From contig NC_084704.1 of the NCBI RefSeq assembly GCF_033807575.1, positions 32,961,968 to 33,025,967 of the forward strand: a stretch of 64,000 bases of DNA, given 5' to 3'. The stretch's first letter is position 1, and each line of letters opens with the position of its first letter. The position numbers and the translations under genes were made by a program. The DNA comes from Cydia pomonella (taxonomy: Eukaryota > Arthropoda > Insecta > Lepidoptera > Tortricidae). The notes beneath the pieces were generated by a model. That model did no database searches and was not told the DNA's origin. It was given only the letters and a program-made list of their open reading frames with translations. Below, in pieces: positions 44,395 to 55,628 of the stretch.

Positions 44395-45065
44395 ATTCAC
44401 CAGCAACTTGCTCTTCTATACCGCCTTGTGGACCGCGAAGTACCGTACTACAAGTACTTACCTACGCCAGTTCTCGAAAATGGTCGTGCCACGCTCTATT
44501 GGGATCGATCTATTATCACTGACAGGACTATTGTATTGTAGCCAATAAGCCTGACATCGTGATAATAGATCGATCGCAACGTCGGGCCGTGCTCGTCGAT
44601 ATCACCATCCCCCATGATGAGAATCTCGTGAAAGCCGAGAAGGACAAGTCCAGCAAGTACCTAGACTTGGCTCACGAGATAACCGCCATGTGGGATGTTG
44701 ATTCGACGATCATTGTCCCAATAGTCGTTTCAGCGAACGGTCTCATAGCGAAGAGTCTCGACCAACACCTTGAGAGACTCTCGCTAGGTGGTTGGATCAA
44801 GGGTCAGATGCAGAAGGCGGTGATCTTGGACACGGCGCGGATAGTGCGGCGGTTCCTCTCTCTGCAGCCCTGACCACCGGCAGCTTGGGCCCTGCCCCGC
44901 TGCTGGCGGCACACTAGGTTAAGTTTTTTACAATGTGTTTATATGTGTTTTGTATAGTATTTTTTAATGTATTTTTATATTTTACTTTTATATCCATATT
45001 GTAAAAAACATAACGCTAAGAAGACAGAGAAATAAAGGAATATTAATATTAAAATATAATAAATT
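44391..45065 (+). mobile_element. 5'-truncated LINE, second copy, frameshifted
   Basis: It begins slightly further 5' than the copy at 27007: HQQLALLYRLVDREVPYYKY then LPTPVLENGRATLYWDRSII. A 5-base duplication (ATTGT at about 44531) breaks the frame. It then continues as KPDIVIIDRSQRRAVLVDIT through to LSLQP-stop (44871-44873) and a 3' UTR ending about 45065. This copy keeps PD in the KPDIV motif, where the 27007 copy has PA. Confidence 0.75.
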
Positions 45066-45164
45066 AAGTAATTTTAAACATAAACAAAAATATTAAATTA
45101 TAAACGTCAGTATTTTAAAAGTAAAACTCATGTATGCTACTTGGTTTGTATGAATAAGCGACAT

Positions 45165-45310
45165 AATTATAGAAAAAAGCTATAACTCCCTAGGGAGTTC
45201 TAGCTTTTTTTCACAATCCATAATTCCCGCGGGAACAAAATCGGCCTTTGTCCTTCAGCACACCTGCATGAAATAAGATCTTTTTCGAGCAAGTGTGATG
45301 AAAAATAATA
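45165..45310. repeat. Repeat with palindrome ACTCCCTAGGGAGT
   Basis: A strong palindrome (GCTATAACTCCCTAGGGAGT then TCTAGC) precedes CCTTTGTCCTTCAGCACACC and GCAAGTGTGATGAAAAATAA. The second part recurs at 54365-54490. Confidence 0.6.
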
Positions 45311-45540
45311 TGTACAACAGCTTCTTACACCAAACAAAAGCCCTCAGACTATACTTGTCGCAAAACTAACTGGCGACTGAGATCATAATGTTATCTCTGT
45401 TACTCTTGTTAAGACCAACTAAGAGTGAAAGAGATGGCATTATGACTTTACTCGTTTAGTTTTAGGGCAAGTATAGGTCGAGCCTGTGTCGTAAGGACTG
45501 TGGGCCATTAAACATAAGATTTACCAACAAGGTGCGTATT

Positions 45541-45620
45541 ACGGAGGGCGTACCGCGAACCACGTTCGTTCTGTCACACTTACGTACGAATTTACAAGTG
45601 CGACAAAGAGGTAACACGTT
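45541..45620. mobile_element. Degenerate hairpin MITE (GTACCGCGAACC family)
   Basis: Shortened relative of 1226-1446 with AACCACGTTCGTTCTGTCAC facing GTGCGACAAAGAGGTAACAC. Confidence 0.6.
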
Positions 45621-45699
45621 TTTATATATTAGCCATTTTCAAAATTACCCAGCTTATCCAAATGCACGTTACTAAGGTAACTTCCCTACTTTTCACTTT

Positions 45700-47630
45700 G
45701 TTTTTAGGTTGAGGGAAATACATTCTCACCTCTAGTTACCACCACTACTAACAGGGCAATACCCTAGTATTTTTACACTACGTCGGTGGCAAACAAGTTC
45801 ATTGTGATATTTTAGTTACAATTTTGCTCAAACTTGCAACAAAATGATGACATGACTTACTTCAAATTAGGTCCGGAAATACTACGTATCCGGTGCGATC
45901 AGTGAAGATGATATGTAAAGGAATTTCATACAGCCTTACATGCCTAGGCCTGTAAAGCAACCTTCTTCTGTTTTTAAATGTCATATTGTGACACAACGAC
46001 TTGGCATTGAACCATCAAATAGTAGTAGATTCGTAATTTGTTTTTAACTGTGTAAGCCTACGAATAAAACAAATTGACTAACATTTTTTTTTCATTGCAA
46101 GTTTGAGAAAAGCACTATACAAATCACGGCGAGAAACGGGGTGGTCGACTGCGTATCCCGATCCGTGTCTATAATCTACTTGGCCTGCAACCCTTCGTTT
46201 CTCGGCCTCTATAGTAATGTACTATTTTTAACTGCTGTCAATTAAAAACTAGAAGCTTTGTAAGCTATAGACCTCGCAAACCCATGGTTACGCCATATAT
46301 GTATAAAAAATTAAACCCCGGTTGACCTAACTTCTGCGAAGAAATTCAATGATGTATGTGAAGTTCCTAACCCGCATTGGGGACGCCCTCTCAGACAAGG
46401 CATGTGAGCAGCATTAGGGCATATAATATATAGGCAATTTTTTTTTAGTTCCCTGCAGTCTGTGAGATCTAAGTTGAGTAGTGATGAGGCCACTGACATA
46501 GATGTACTAGACAGGCTATCGAGGACAAATTGTGTCCGCCATTTTCGGCGATTGACGTCTGTCACTCAGCTAAAGAATAAGCGTACCTAGACAGCGGCGA
46601 AACTGTTATGACAACTGTTCATTTTCTGCCTAAATACGCAATGTAAAGAATCTAGATAAAATGTCTGTATTTCCTTACTGGTGGTATTGAAATTGTTTGA
46701 CATATGTGACGCTGACGACATTTTTTTTTTAATTAGTCATAAAACTCTTTTTTCTCTTTTTTTCGTGTACGGTCATGTGTCAAATGTGTGAACTTAGATA
46801 TTTTTTTTAGGATCCCCAACCATCACCATGAAAAAATAATCTGTAGCTTATAACATTAAGGATAGATGTTTGTCCAATTATAGGTAACCACTGCTTACTC
46901 CAGTATCTTAGGACAAACAATATAGGTACAGCAAGACATTTAGACTGTAAATAAAATTTAACTAGATCTAGACTAGATCTCACAGACTATAGTTATACTC
47001 CATCACCTTCACAGTAGTGATAATGCGACTTATCTTTACACACACAACGATTCACTGTAAGTTTATACTCAACACGTACATGCAAGATTTATTGTCGTAG
47101 ATAAAAGCAAACATATTACAATACGAAACTATTACACTGACGCCGAGCGTATTGTGCCGGGTAACGTATAAGTGAAATGATTCCGCTTGTCACAGATTAC
47201 TTAATAACATTTCAGATACACCACCGGCTTCTTTTATTTAAGGACACAGATATATGACAGACGTGAGTAGCAGGTGGGGAACGCTGTTGCAACCAATGGA
47301 CGCTGGCGCAGAAAAATTCGGGCCGCGAAATGAAGGATGCAAATAGCCCCCAAAAAGGTGGATGAAGTGAAATGATTCCAGTTGTGTGAAATGATTACAT
47401 TTTTTTATACCACGTCGGTGACAAACAATTATACGGCCCGCATACTGAACAACATAATACGGAGATTGCAGATATACTACTGGTTTCTGGTTTTATAGAC
47501 ACAAGAGTTGTTAGACATACAGGTAGGTATCAGTAAGCATATTGCTGATAGAACCGATGTCTGACGTCTGTCAGGCAGAAAGATTCTAGAGTGTTGGCTG
47601 CAAACTAAAGAAAATCAGAAAGAAAGAGCA
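45700..47630. other. Mixed repeats, no gene seen
   Basis: 46085-46225 is a common moth repeat (GTGTCTATAATCTACTTGGC, CGTTTCTCGGCC). 46328-46410 is the 23500-type tail inverted. 47405-47450 is a short inverted piece of the 6505-type repeat. The 84-codon minus frame at 46311-46565 overlaps repeat sequence and is not a convincing gene. Confidence 0.4.
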
Positions 47631-47639
47631 GATAGTATA

Positions 47640-48235
47640 GTATTATTATTATTGTGGTTTGTGGGCCTTTGAATGCCACGTCGACCAGGTATTGGTCTAT
47701 TGTGACAGCCCTTTAAAGTTCATTACTGATGCCCGTTGAATCCAGGAAATTCCAGATTCTTTGGGCCGTAATGTTCTGTACCTCATAGGGTTGCAATACG
47801 TGCCGCCCTAGGTGGGTACTTCTTTTTGACATTAGTGGTCCACAGGAGCAGAGAATGTGCATTGCAGTCTCCTCTGACTCATGGCAGAACCTGCATGTCG
47901 CGTCTTGTTTCTTTCCGATTTGAAACATGTGTTTGTTCAATTTACAGTGTCCAGTCAAAATTCTGGTCACCGCGCAGACTTTGTGTCTTTTGAGCCCTAG
48001 AAGCTCCCTAGCATTTTTGCTGTTGAACCCTTTGATTAGAGCTTTCGAGTGTTCTTGTCCTTTTACGAACTTCCACCAATCGTTTGCCCTTATTTTTTCT
48101 AAATTGCTGAGCAGTGAATATGCATCCCGTTTTGTGATTGATTGAGTATAGTAACTCACGTTGGGTGAGGTGAGAGCAATGTACAACCGGTCCATGCAGA
48201 AATCCTTGGGGGAGACCCCAAAATCATTATAAAAA
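47640..48235 (-). mobile_element. 5'-truncated LINE, C-terminal RT end with Cys-His motif
   Basis: The minus-strand frame (47713-48195, 160 codons from an internal Met, open a little upstream) reads ILTGHCKLNKHMFQIGKK then CRFCHESEETAMHILCSC and STHLGR. TGH..LN.H and C-x2-C-x7-H-x4-C are typical of the end of LINE polymerases that carry an RNase H domain (I/R1/Jockey-related). Translation stops near 47710. The 3' UTR ends at 47641 in an AAT-repeat tail. Truncated at about 48235. Confidence 0.75.
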
Positions 48236-48299
48236 TTTAAACATTAATAGTTAATAAACAGTTTTTTGGTTCATATATTATATTTATGTGTCTTTATTT

Positions 48300-48885
48300 G
48301 TATTGATGTAGTACTATAAATCTATCTAGTTCCTTATTAGAGTTCTTTACATACCCCGCACTATGCCTCTCTGTTCGCCTAAAGGTTGAATGGTTTGACT
48401 GGTGCAGAATGCCGTGTGCCCTGTAACATTTAATAAATTGTAACATTTGTAACTGTATATTATTTACTGTGCACAAATTTTAAATAAATAAACAGACAGA
48501 TGCATTGTACCCAAATATCTCAAAGAGCGCAACACAAAAACATATCAAAAACATGAATACAATACGTGAGATGTCATTTTCATATCCGAAATAAACGAAT
48601 AGTGTGTAATCTGTGTTTGTGTGCATAAAACGTAATGGCGGATTGCGGCCGTGCGGCTTCACGTACTATATTCGCGACTCTCTTGCAAATGTATTTGCGC
48701 CTTTTTATTCTACGGTTTTTCATTTTAGCACTTACACTTTTTTGGCTTCTTCCCTGTATGTGAGCAGCTTTAACATTATAATTTAAGGTGCATTGGGGTA
48801 ATTTAAAAAATGGCAAGTATCTATAAAACCACGAAGGCGACGAAACGGCCGGCCGGCCTGGTGGTGTGCCACTTAAACATAGGCG
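48300..48885. other. No gene seen; GC-rich GGCCGGCCGG at 48848
   Basis: The minus-strand frames of 60-78 codons have no motif. A short GC-rich string resembles the one near 4760. Confidence 0.35.
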
Positions 48886-48889
48886 CTGT

Positions 48890-48990
48890 TATTGAAAAAA
48901 ACCGGTTTTTATTGCTCTAAACCGGTTAATTTGACGAGAACTGTTCTCTTAAAAACCGGTTTTAAAATAACGGTTTTTCGAACACAACCG
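48890..48990. promoter_or_regulatory. Cluster of AAACCGGTTT palindromes
   Basis: AAACCGGTTTT near 48898, TAAACCGGTTAA near 48919 and AAAACCGGTTTTAA near 48953, followed by AACGGTTTTT. AACCGGTT is the consensus of Grainyhead/CP2 factors (established knowledge). Function here is inference; the run may instead be part of a foldback element. Confidence 0.35.
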
Positions 48991-49428
48991 AAATTAAAAG
49001 GTTTTGCGCCAAGTACATGATAACGGTTTGGAAATTTAAACGGTTTCAGAGCCTTTTTTAAAAACAACGAACAAAAAACACGCCAAAACAGCTCTAACTT
49101 GCAAAATTGATCTATTTTGCGCCTCGTCAAGGTAAAAATTAAATAAAATGAAAATCTTTATTTCAGGCAACTAGTGGCCCATAGATAGACCTTAAAAGTA
49201 GTAAAATTACAAAATAATATTTTAAAACTAAAATCTACAAAACATATTATGGTTTCGATGTATTGCGCAACCCCGCAGTGTCAGGGAGTCGGCCGCGGAA
49301 CTGCCGGTACTTGACACTTCGACCAAAACATCTTGTTGAAAGTCGCTAGACGTTCAATCAGAACGCTCACCGCAAAGTCCACAAAAGAATTTCCCGTATT
49401 GTGTCGAGATTCCAACTTCGCGACCCTT

Positions 49429-49621
49429 AGTGTAAGGTCTGAGTGGACGCTCGAAGCGGAGCGTTCGGCGAGGCGTGCAGCGTGGCGTCGGGCTCACATG
49501 TGATGTGAGCAGCGTGCACTAAGGCCGCTCCTATACGTTTGCATTTGTTTAACATGCACGCCGCGCGCCCCGCCCCGCTGCACGCTCAACTCGAGCGTCC
49601 ACTCAGGCCTTACACTTAGGA
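49429..49621. mobile_element. TIR MITE (AGTGTAAGGTCTGAGTGGAC), copy 1
   Basis: AGTGTAAGGTCTGAGTGGAC then GCTCG at the left; CGAGCGTCCACTCAGGCC then TTACACTTAGG at the right. The interior is GC-rich (GCGTGCAGCGTGGCGTCGGG). Copy 2 is at 59390-59573. Confidence 0.75.
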
Positions 49622-49629
49622 TGAATCCT

Positions 49630-50300
49630 TCACTTTTTCATAGGTAGGTAAGTACTTTAAAATACCTTTAATTGAATTTAAAATCGTCTGCTAGTCTACA
49701 CCTGCATCGCTGACCAGGTACCAGGTTCTTATTAATTACTAAGTAGGGTAGATAATGTTCTCAATTTTTTCTTTATTATGTACCTACAGAAAATAAACGC
49801 CTTTTCGTTAATGGACACAAATTAAAGTTTCAAATTGTTGGTGCAGTCAGCATAATATATAAGTAGTAGATGAAACAAGACACCTATAGTTCAGTCACGG
49901 ATTTTAATTGCTGAGCCATTTAAGGTTCATTTTACATTGGACATTTCATACCCTTAATATAAACAACCAAATTAACTTGAACCCTAAATGGATCAACCTG
50001 GACCTTCCACTCTGGAATATTTTTCCAAATAGACACACACATTTATGCACGTGTTCAAAATTAATTTGCCACAATATTATTTTTATATACAGAGACATAT
50101 AGAGACATATATCTCCTTTTGTTAAGCTAATAATAATGTTATTTTTGACTAGAGTTGTGCTGTTCCGTTGTCGAGCACGTTCTACCTTTACTATGGGGAA
50201 TTTTATCAAGCGAGAACGTACTGCATTAAACAGAGAACGTTCTTGAAAACAGGATAACTATACTTTTGACTAATATATTTAAACTGCCGACCGAATACGC
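49630..50300. other. AT-rich, no gene seen
   Basis: 49842-49880 is a fragment of the 37131-type MITE. The minus frame at 49946-50209 has no motif. Confidence 0.4.
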
Positions 50301-50309
50301 CTGTACATT

Positions 50310-50580
50310 AACGGTCCGATTCGAAGAATGCAATACGATAAAGATCAGTTCTGGTTTAGAAACGTTCTCATTTAGATATCGATTGTATGTTGTATAATTG
50401 ACAGAAGCAGCTCGATTCGGGAAATCTCACTTTGACGTTAGAAATATCATGGATAGATCTTCACAGCGGAATCGAAATGAACGTCAATTTTGACATGTCG
50501 ATGTCGTTTAGTTATCCATCTTTTAAAGATCTTTCCAAGATCTTAAACGTGTCTTAATCATTCTTCAAATCGGACCGTGA
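50310..50580. mobile_element. TIR MITE (ACGGTCCGATTCGAAGAATG)
   Basis: ACGGTCCGATTCGAAGAATG at the left is inverted as CATTCTTCAAATCGGACCGT at the right. About 270 bp, non-coding. Confidence 0.75.
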
Positions 50581-50869
50581 GTTTACGATTGGTATCACTA
50601 TAAAAGCTTATTAAAAACCAAACACGTTCGGTCGGGTTGTTATGGCCCCGTTTGTCAACTGACGCGGTCTGTCCACGAGACATTTTACCTTTATGTCCTA
50701 GACATGGATTACTTCCACTAGATTTAGGCTATAAGAAGTGCCTGACTGTTGGAGAAGCGAGATATGGCAAGGTGGTAACTTACGAGTAAGTAGTCGTCTG
50801 TTTAAGAGGATTATTGAGGCCTAGGCTCATTTCTAGATAGCGCGGGGATGCGGGGATTATTGAGGTTTT

Positions 50870-51040
50870 CCCGAGCGTCTACAGTATGGGGTTCTTCAAA
50901 AAAGGAGTGTACAGGTTTATAAAGGGTCGGCAACGCGCATGTAACACCTCTGGAGTTGCAGGCGTCCATAGGCTGCAGTGACTGCTTACCATCGGGCGGG
51001 CCGTACGCTTGTTTGCCACCGTCGTGGTATTAAAAAAAAT
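50870..51040 (+). repeat. GTCGGCAACGCGCATGTAAC repeat, near-full copy
   Basis: Same order as 6505-6674: GAGGTTTTCCCGAGCGTCTA, AAAAAGGAGTGTACAGG, the CAACGCGCATGTAACACCTC core and an A-rich end. Confidence 0.75.
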
Positions 51041-51204
51041 ATACAGTACAACACGAGTTTGTCGTTCAATATTTTTTTGATGATTACCGTTGGCCGTTGG
51101 CTCCTTTCGGCGGACGTTATTTACTCGTACGCTCGTGGCCGATAGGTATTCGAATTTCGGAGGCCATCGGCTGTACATGACGTCACTAAACGTGCGTTCT
51201 GAAC

Positions 51205-51675
51205 AAGGATAGTGGATGACCGCTACTCCATACAAATCGTAGTCCCCGTTTCCCTCCTGGGTATTGACATTATAGAAAATATTTTTACACAATTTAACGT
51301 ATGTTGACCATAGCTATGCCTCTTTGTTTTGTTTTTTTTTTTTTTTCAAGTAGGAGCTTCTAAAATAATATACGGAATTTATTATTCGTGTGTCGTTAAC
51401 GAAGGGGCATTGCTATAGTTATTCAACATCTAGTTTTTTTTTTTATACGAGCGACCCTGCTTTGCACGGATTTCATAAAACCTTAATAAATTATACACCT
51501 AAACCTTCCTCAGGAATCACTCTATTGATAGGTTAAAATCCGTTCATTAGTTATTGAGTTTATCGCGAACATACAGACAAACACTGACTTTCTTGTCTAA
51601 TATGTAGTGATTTTCCATAATGTCAACATCTAGAGAGGAACACGGGGACTACATTTGTATGGATAACCGGTCGTT
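51205..51675. mobile_element. Long-TIR MITE with a LINE tail inserted
   Basis: TAGTGGATGACCGCTACTCC ... GTATTGACATT at the left and AATGTCAACATC ... CCATAC at the right form inverted arms of about 55 bases. In the middle (about 51450-51600) lies a LINE-tail segment (CACCTAAACCTTCCTCAGGA, ATCACTCTATTGATAGG, AAATCCGTTCATTAGTTATT). A further fragment of the LINE-tail string follows at 51677-51710. A partial MITE end occurs at 41595-41690. Confidence 0.65.
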
Positions 51676-51897
51676 ACACCTAAACCTTCCTCAGAAATCA
51701 CTCTATACGTTATCCTTCCCTCTTAAGGGAAGAAATGCAATCAATACAGGTTCCACGCATTTTAATATATTTGATATATTGCTCAATCACACGTAACCTA
51801 AAAGCTGAATAATTTTATACTTTCAACAACCAACGACTAGGTTTTTTGTCTTACAAAATGTGACTTCTACGGGCAGTCATCTACCGTTTTAATACAA

Positions 51898-52125
51898 GTG
51901 GTGTTTTATCATCAACATTTGCTTTACGGCCGTATCAGTCTGCCATTTGTTCCAAATTGCCGTCTTGATGAGCCAGTTTCATTCGATGTTGTACTTGAGA
52001 TAGGTTCTATATCGGTACCAGGTCATGAGCTAGGGGAGAGTGGGCCAAGACGGGGTATGGGGGTTTTACGTGCACCATCCACTCCGGGCAGCCTCATCAT
52101 AAGTGTCTTTTGGTTTGCATCCTAA
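51898..52125 (+). other. Unrecognised open frame
   Basis: Seventy-five codons from a non-ATG start, with fairly even composition (SVPGHELGESGPRR in the middle) and higher GC than its flanks. No family is recognised and no clear splice signals frame it. It could be an exon or part of an unknown repeat. Confidence 0.2.
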
Positions 52126-52129
52126 GTAA

Positions 52130-52930
52130 TGTTTAATGATTCAGAGATACAATTCAGAAACTCAATTGTTTCGCATCTAAAGTCACTGCGGCCGGGGAAG
52201 TGAATTAATTTACACCTTATTAGAAGAATGGCCTCTACATATTTAATCGCAAGGTGTTTTATTGTTATTATAAGTCAAACGCATGTCTATATGTTTTCTT
52301 GTTTAGGTATATTTCTCTAGCTTAAGTAAATTTAATTTTAAGTTTAATTTATTTTTAATATTAGTTGTTTATATACTTTCTCTGATATATACGTGTAAGC
52401 TGTGGTCACCTATAAGTGGCTAAGTCTGGAAGCCAGTTTAAATATCGTCCAAAACTTGAAAGTGCACTCTGAAAGTGTTTACATCCTCAAGGTAAAGTTA
52501 TTCATAATAAATATCCGAATATGTTGAAGAAAAACGTTGGCGTTTCAACTTTAATAATCTTAAATAATTTGATATCTGGAAAAGAAGTGGAACTGCGTAG
52601 TACAGTAGTTATTCATAATCATTATGAATTATTTAAATTTGCCTCGATTACTAAATGGAGAAATAATGGGTTTTATCACCAAGGCGAAGGAGTTTAAAAT
52701 CGGAAAATTTAGAAAAAATGTTAATTGTATATTATGAAAATTACATACAATATTTAAAAAATTCAAACAGTTCATTTAGTTTTTTTAATATATATATTTT
52801 TTTGTTATGATAATATTTCTGAATTTCATAACGGTGGTCCAGTATATCGTGCTTTTCTATCGACATCGACTTATAAAATGTGTGTCCTCGCACTATTGAG
52901 ACGTCAACACATAATTTCTCCCGTCATCCA
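52130..52930. other. AT-rich, no gene seen
   Basis: Nothing recognised. Confidence 0.4.
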
Positions 52931-52937
52931 AGCTTTG

Positions 52938-53106
52938 TATATAATATACAAATACTTACTCGTATATCAACATCATAAGACAACATCCACGACTTAGGAA
53001 CAAATACCTGTGCTCAACACACAAATACATGCCCTTTCCGGGATTTGAACCCAGGACCATCGACTTCATAGGCAGAATCACTACCCACTAAGCCAGAGCG
53101 GTTGCC
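52938..53106 (-). mobile_element. SINE, head and part of body
   Basis: GGGATTTGAACCCAGGACCA (B box reversed), TTCATAGGCAGAATCACTAC and CCACTAAGCCAGAGCGG (A box reversed) match the SINE at 42769 on the opposite strand. Confidence 0.75.
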
Positions 53107-53109
53107 AAA

Positions 53110-54125
53110 GGCACATATATAAGAGAATCAAATATGTTCAAATCTAAAACTTCGCGGCCCGAGTCCATCCGCAAAAAGCTGCATAAATTTAAATGAAATC
53201 ATCACAGTTTATTCAGACGAGACGGCAATACTAGGGTTGGTAAGAACTCAAGTATATTTCTTATATCGATATTTTTTATTTTTTGTCGATTTTTTTGTCG
53301 TAAAATTTCTTAATTTTATAGAAGTCTCATCTAATTCCTATTCTGTACATTATAAGCGCAATTTCAGCGTATGTCTTACAAAATCTTCTTCTGAATTACG
53401 AAAACGTATCCTAATAGTATTTTCGTAAGTAATTCAAAGGAAAACTACATGCACTTTTATGGATAAGTTTTGATTTCGTATTTATTTCGCACAGAAGGAG
53501 GACTTTTTCACTTTAACTTCTGTGCAAATGTAATAAAAAAAGATCGACTACAAAATAAAAAGAAATGTATACCTATTATAAAAATACAACACAATGTTAT
53601 GAGACTGCGCTAAAAAAAGTTTCTAGTCGTTTGACTCTGAGTCTTATCTATCTCAAAAAAAATTAAAAGTCTAGAGAAATTCGCCATCAATTCTAAATTT
53701 ATTGCTGACCCTGGACTGAAAACGTAAAAATACATTTTTTATCCAGAATAATTGCGGGGTGACTTTATGAACAATGAATGCCTTAAGAAAGTCTTATTCT
53801 TATCTTACAGTACATTGTGCAACGAACGGGGGTAAGTGAAATATTGTATAAGTGAAAAAGAGTCTATATATTTTAAAATACTCGAAAAACTCGAGACTCG
53901 AGTAACATATTACTATACTTACCCCCGGACTTACACACAATGTTTTTCATCACACTTGGGAAGAAAAACTACATTTTAAGCGAAATAATTCTTAAATACG
54001 TTGACATTTTAAACATTCGTCCGCCATGTTGTCATTCTTTGACAGGTTTGGCATTGAAGGCAAATTTTAAAATTGTTAAAAATATTTAACGGCATAAATA
54101 TTTTTTTTTTTAAACATAAAATATT
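53110..54125. other. AT-rich, no gene seen
   Basis: Frames here are low-complexity. A short inverted pair (GCACAGAAGGAGG / CTTCTGTGC) occurs near 53490-53525. Confidence 0.4.
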
Positions 54126-54127
54126 TT

Positions 54128-54250
54128 AGTCTTCTTCTTCCTCGCGTTGTCCCGGCATTTTGCCACGGCTCATGGGAGCCTGGGGTCCGCTTGACAATTA
54201 ATCCCAACATTTGGCGTAGGCACTAATTTTTACGAAAGCGACTGCAATCT
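54128..54250 (-). mobile_element. SINE fragment (CCACGGCTCATGGGAGCC)
   Basis: TTCTTCCTCGCGTTGTCCCG, GCCACGGCTCATGGGAGCCT and AATCCCAACATTTGGCGTAG match the body of the SINE at 56690-57067. Confidence 0.7.
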
Positions 54251-54364
54251 GCCCTAAACAATTTAAAAAATAATTTAGTATTTTAAATTATAATCGTTAA
54301 TATTTTAAAAGAATTCATTTACAACTAGTTAATTCGTATAAATTAGTAACAAAATTTAAAAAAC

Positions 54365-54490
54365 AGCATTTTTTTCAGAATCCATACCTCCCGGGGGAAC
54401 AATATAGGTATTTTTCCTTCAGTACACCATGAAATAAGATCTATTTCAAGCAAGTGTGATGAAATAAAATTAAATCATGTCTTAAAACGT
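54365..54490 (+). repeat. Second copy of the 45165-type repeat
   Basis: CTCCCGGGGGAACAATATAG, TTTTTCCTTCAGTACACC and GCAAGTGTGATGAAATAAAA align with 45225-45310. Confidence 0.6.
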
Positions 54491-54540
54491 GAACTACAAT
54501 GATTCGTTTAACCATCGTATTACCAACACTATGTCAAAAA

Positions 54541-55236
54541 AACCGGCCAAGAGCATGTCGGGCCACGCTCAGTGTAGGGTTCCGTAGATACTCTTCCGTC
54601 ACAATAAGCTAAACTGGAGCTTAAAGTATAGTAAATTGTTAACCAAGGGATGAAACGGTACCTTTCACCCGAGTTAAACAAATAGGCAAATTTGCATAAT
54701 CAGTACCTAATTAAAGTAAGTCTTTTTACTATGAAGGGAAAACTTTTTGCGATAACTCAAAAACAGCTAAACTGATCATGTCCGCTATAGTTTTCATTTA
54801 ATGTCTTTTTTAAGCTCTACTTCCACGATTTTTTTCATATTTTTTGGACCTATGGTTCAAAAGTTAGAGGGGGGGGGACACATTTTTTTTTCTTTCGGAG
54901 CGATTATCTCCGAATATATTCACTTTATCAACAAATGTTTCTTGAAAACCCCTATTAGTTTTGAGAGATCTTTCCAACGATACCCCACACTCTAGGGTTG
55001 AAGCGAAAAAAAAATTTCACCCCCACTTTACGTGTAGGGGAGGTACCCTAAAAAAAATATTTTTTTAGATTTTATGGTACGACTTTTTCGGTTTTATTGA
55101 TTTATATATTCATGCCAAATTTCAGCTTTTTAGCACTAACGACCACGGAGCAAAGCCTCGGACAGACAGACAGACAGACAGACAGACGGACATGGCGAAA
55201 CTATAAGGGTTCCTAGTTGACTACGGAACCCTAAAA
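54541..55236 (+). mobile_element. ~0.68 kb GGTTCCGTA-TIR element, copy B
   Basis: Aligns throughout with 39003-39687 with few substitutions and a longer GACA run (about 55162-55187), indicating recent spread of the family. Confidence 0.8.
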
Positions 55237-55263
55237 AGATTAACAAACTTAGTCGAGTCTAAA

Positions 55264-55545
55264 ATGGCGAATCAAATTCTCGAGTCAGTCTCGACACTAG
55301 AAGCGGCCGTTCAACCGACAAGAAAGCGCCTCAAGACTCATTTACAATTCCAATTAAGGACAATTCTCATTTACTTTTGTCCTGCAGAAATAACAAATCG
55401 GGGGCAAAACCGACCCCGAAATATTATGGCCGGGCCCGCTTTTTTAAACCACAGATACCTATGTACTCACTGGTCGATAAAATACCGCTTTTGGCTTCAT
55501 TTCGTTTGTAAAGAACTTTATATTCATCTAAAAGTATTTCTTTAA
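55264..55545 (+). other. Unrecognised 93-codon open frame
   Basis: An ATG-initiated frame directly after a repeat copy (MANQILESVSTLEAAVQPTR at the start). The N-terminal half is fairly gene-like in composition; the C-terminal half is aromatic and basic. No family is recognised. Confidence 0.2.
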
Positions 55546-55628
55546 TTGTTTTATAAGTAATCTTGATAAAAAAAAATTACTACAGGAAACAGTTATATAA
55601 ACACTTTACACCCGTAGTCCCACAGCAA

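Noticed and set aside
46311..46565. 84-codon minus-strand frame
   Set aside because: Overlaps a common repeat tail and lacks splice or family support.
54801..54995. 64-codon plus frame
   Set aside because: Lies wholly within the GGTTCCGTA-family repeat; the sister copy at 39003 does not keep it open.
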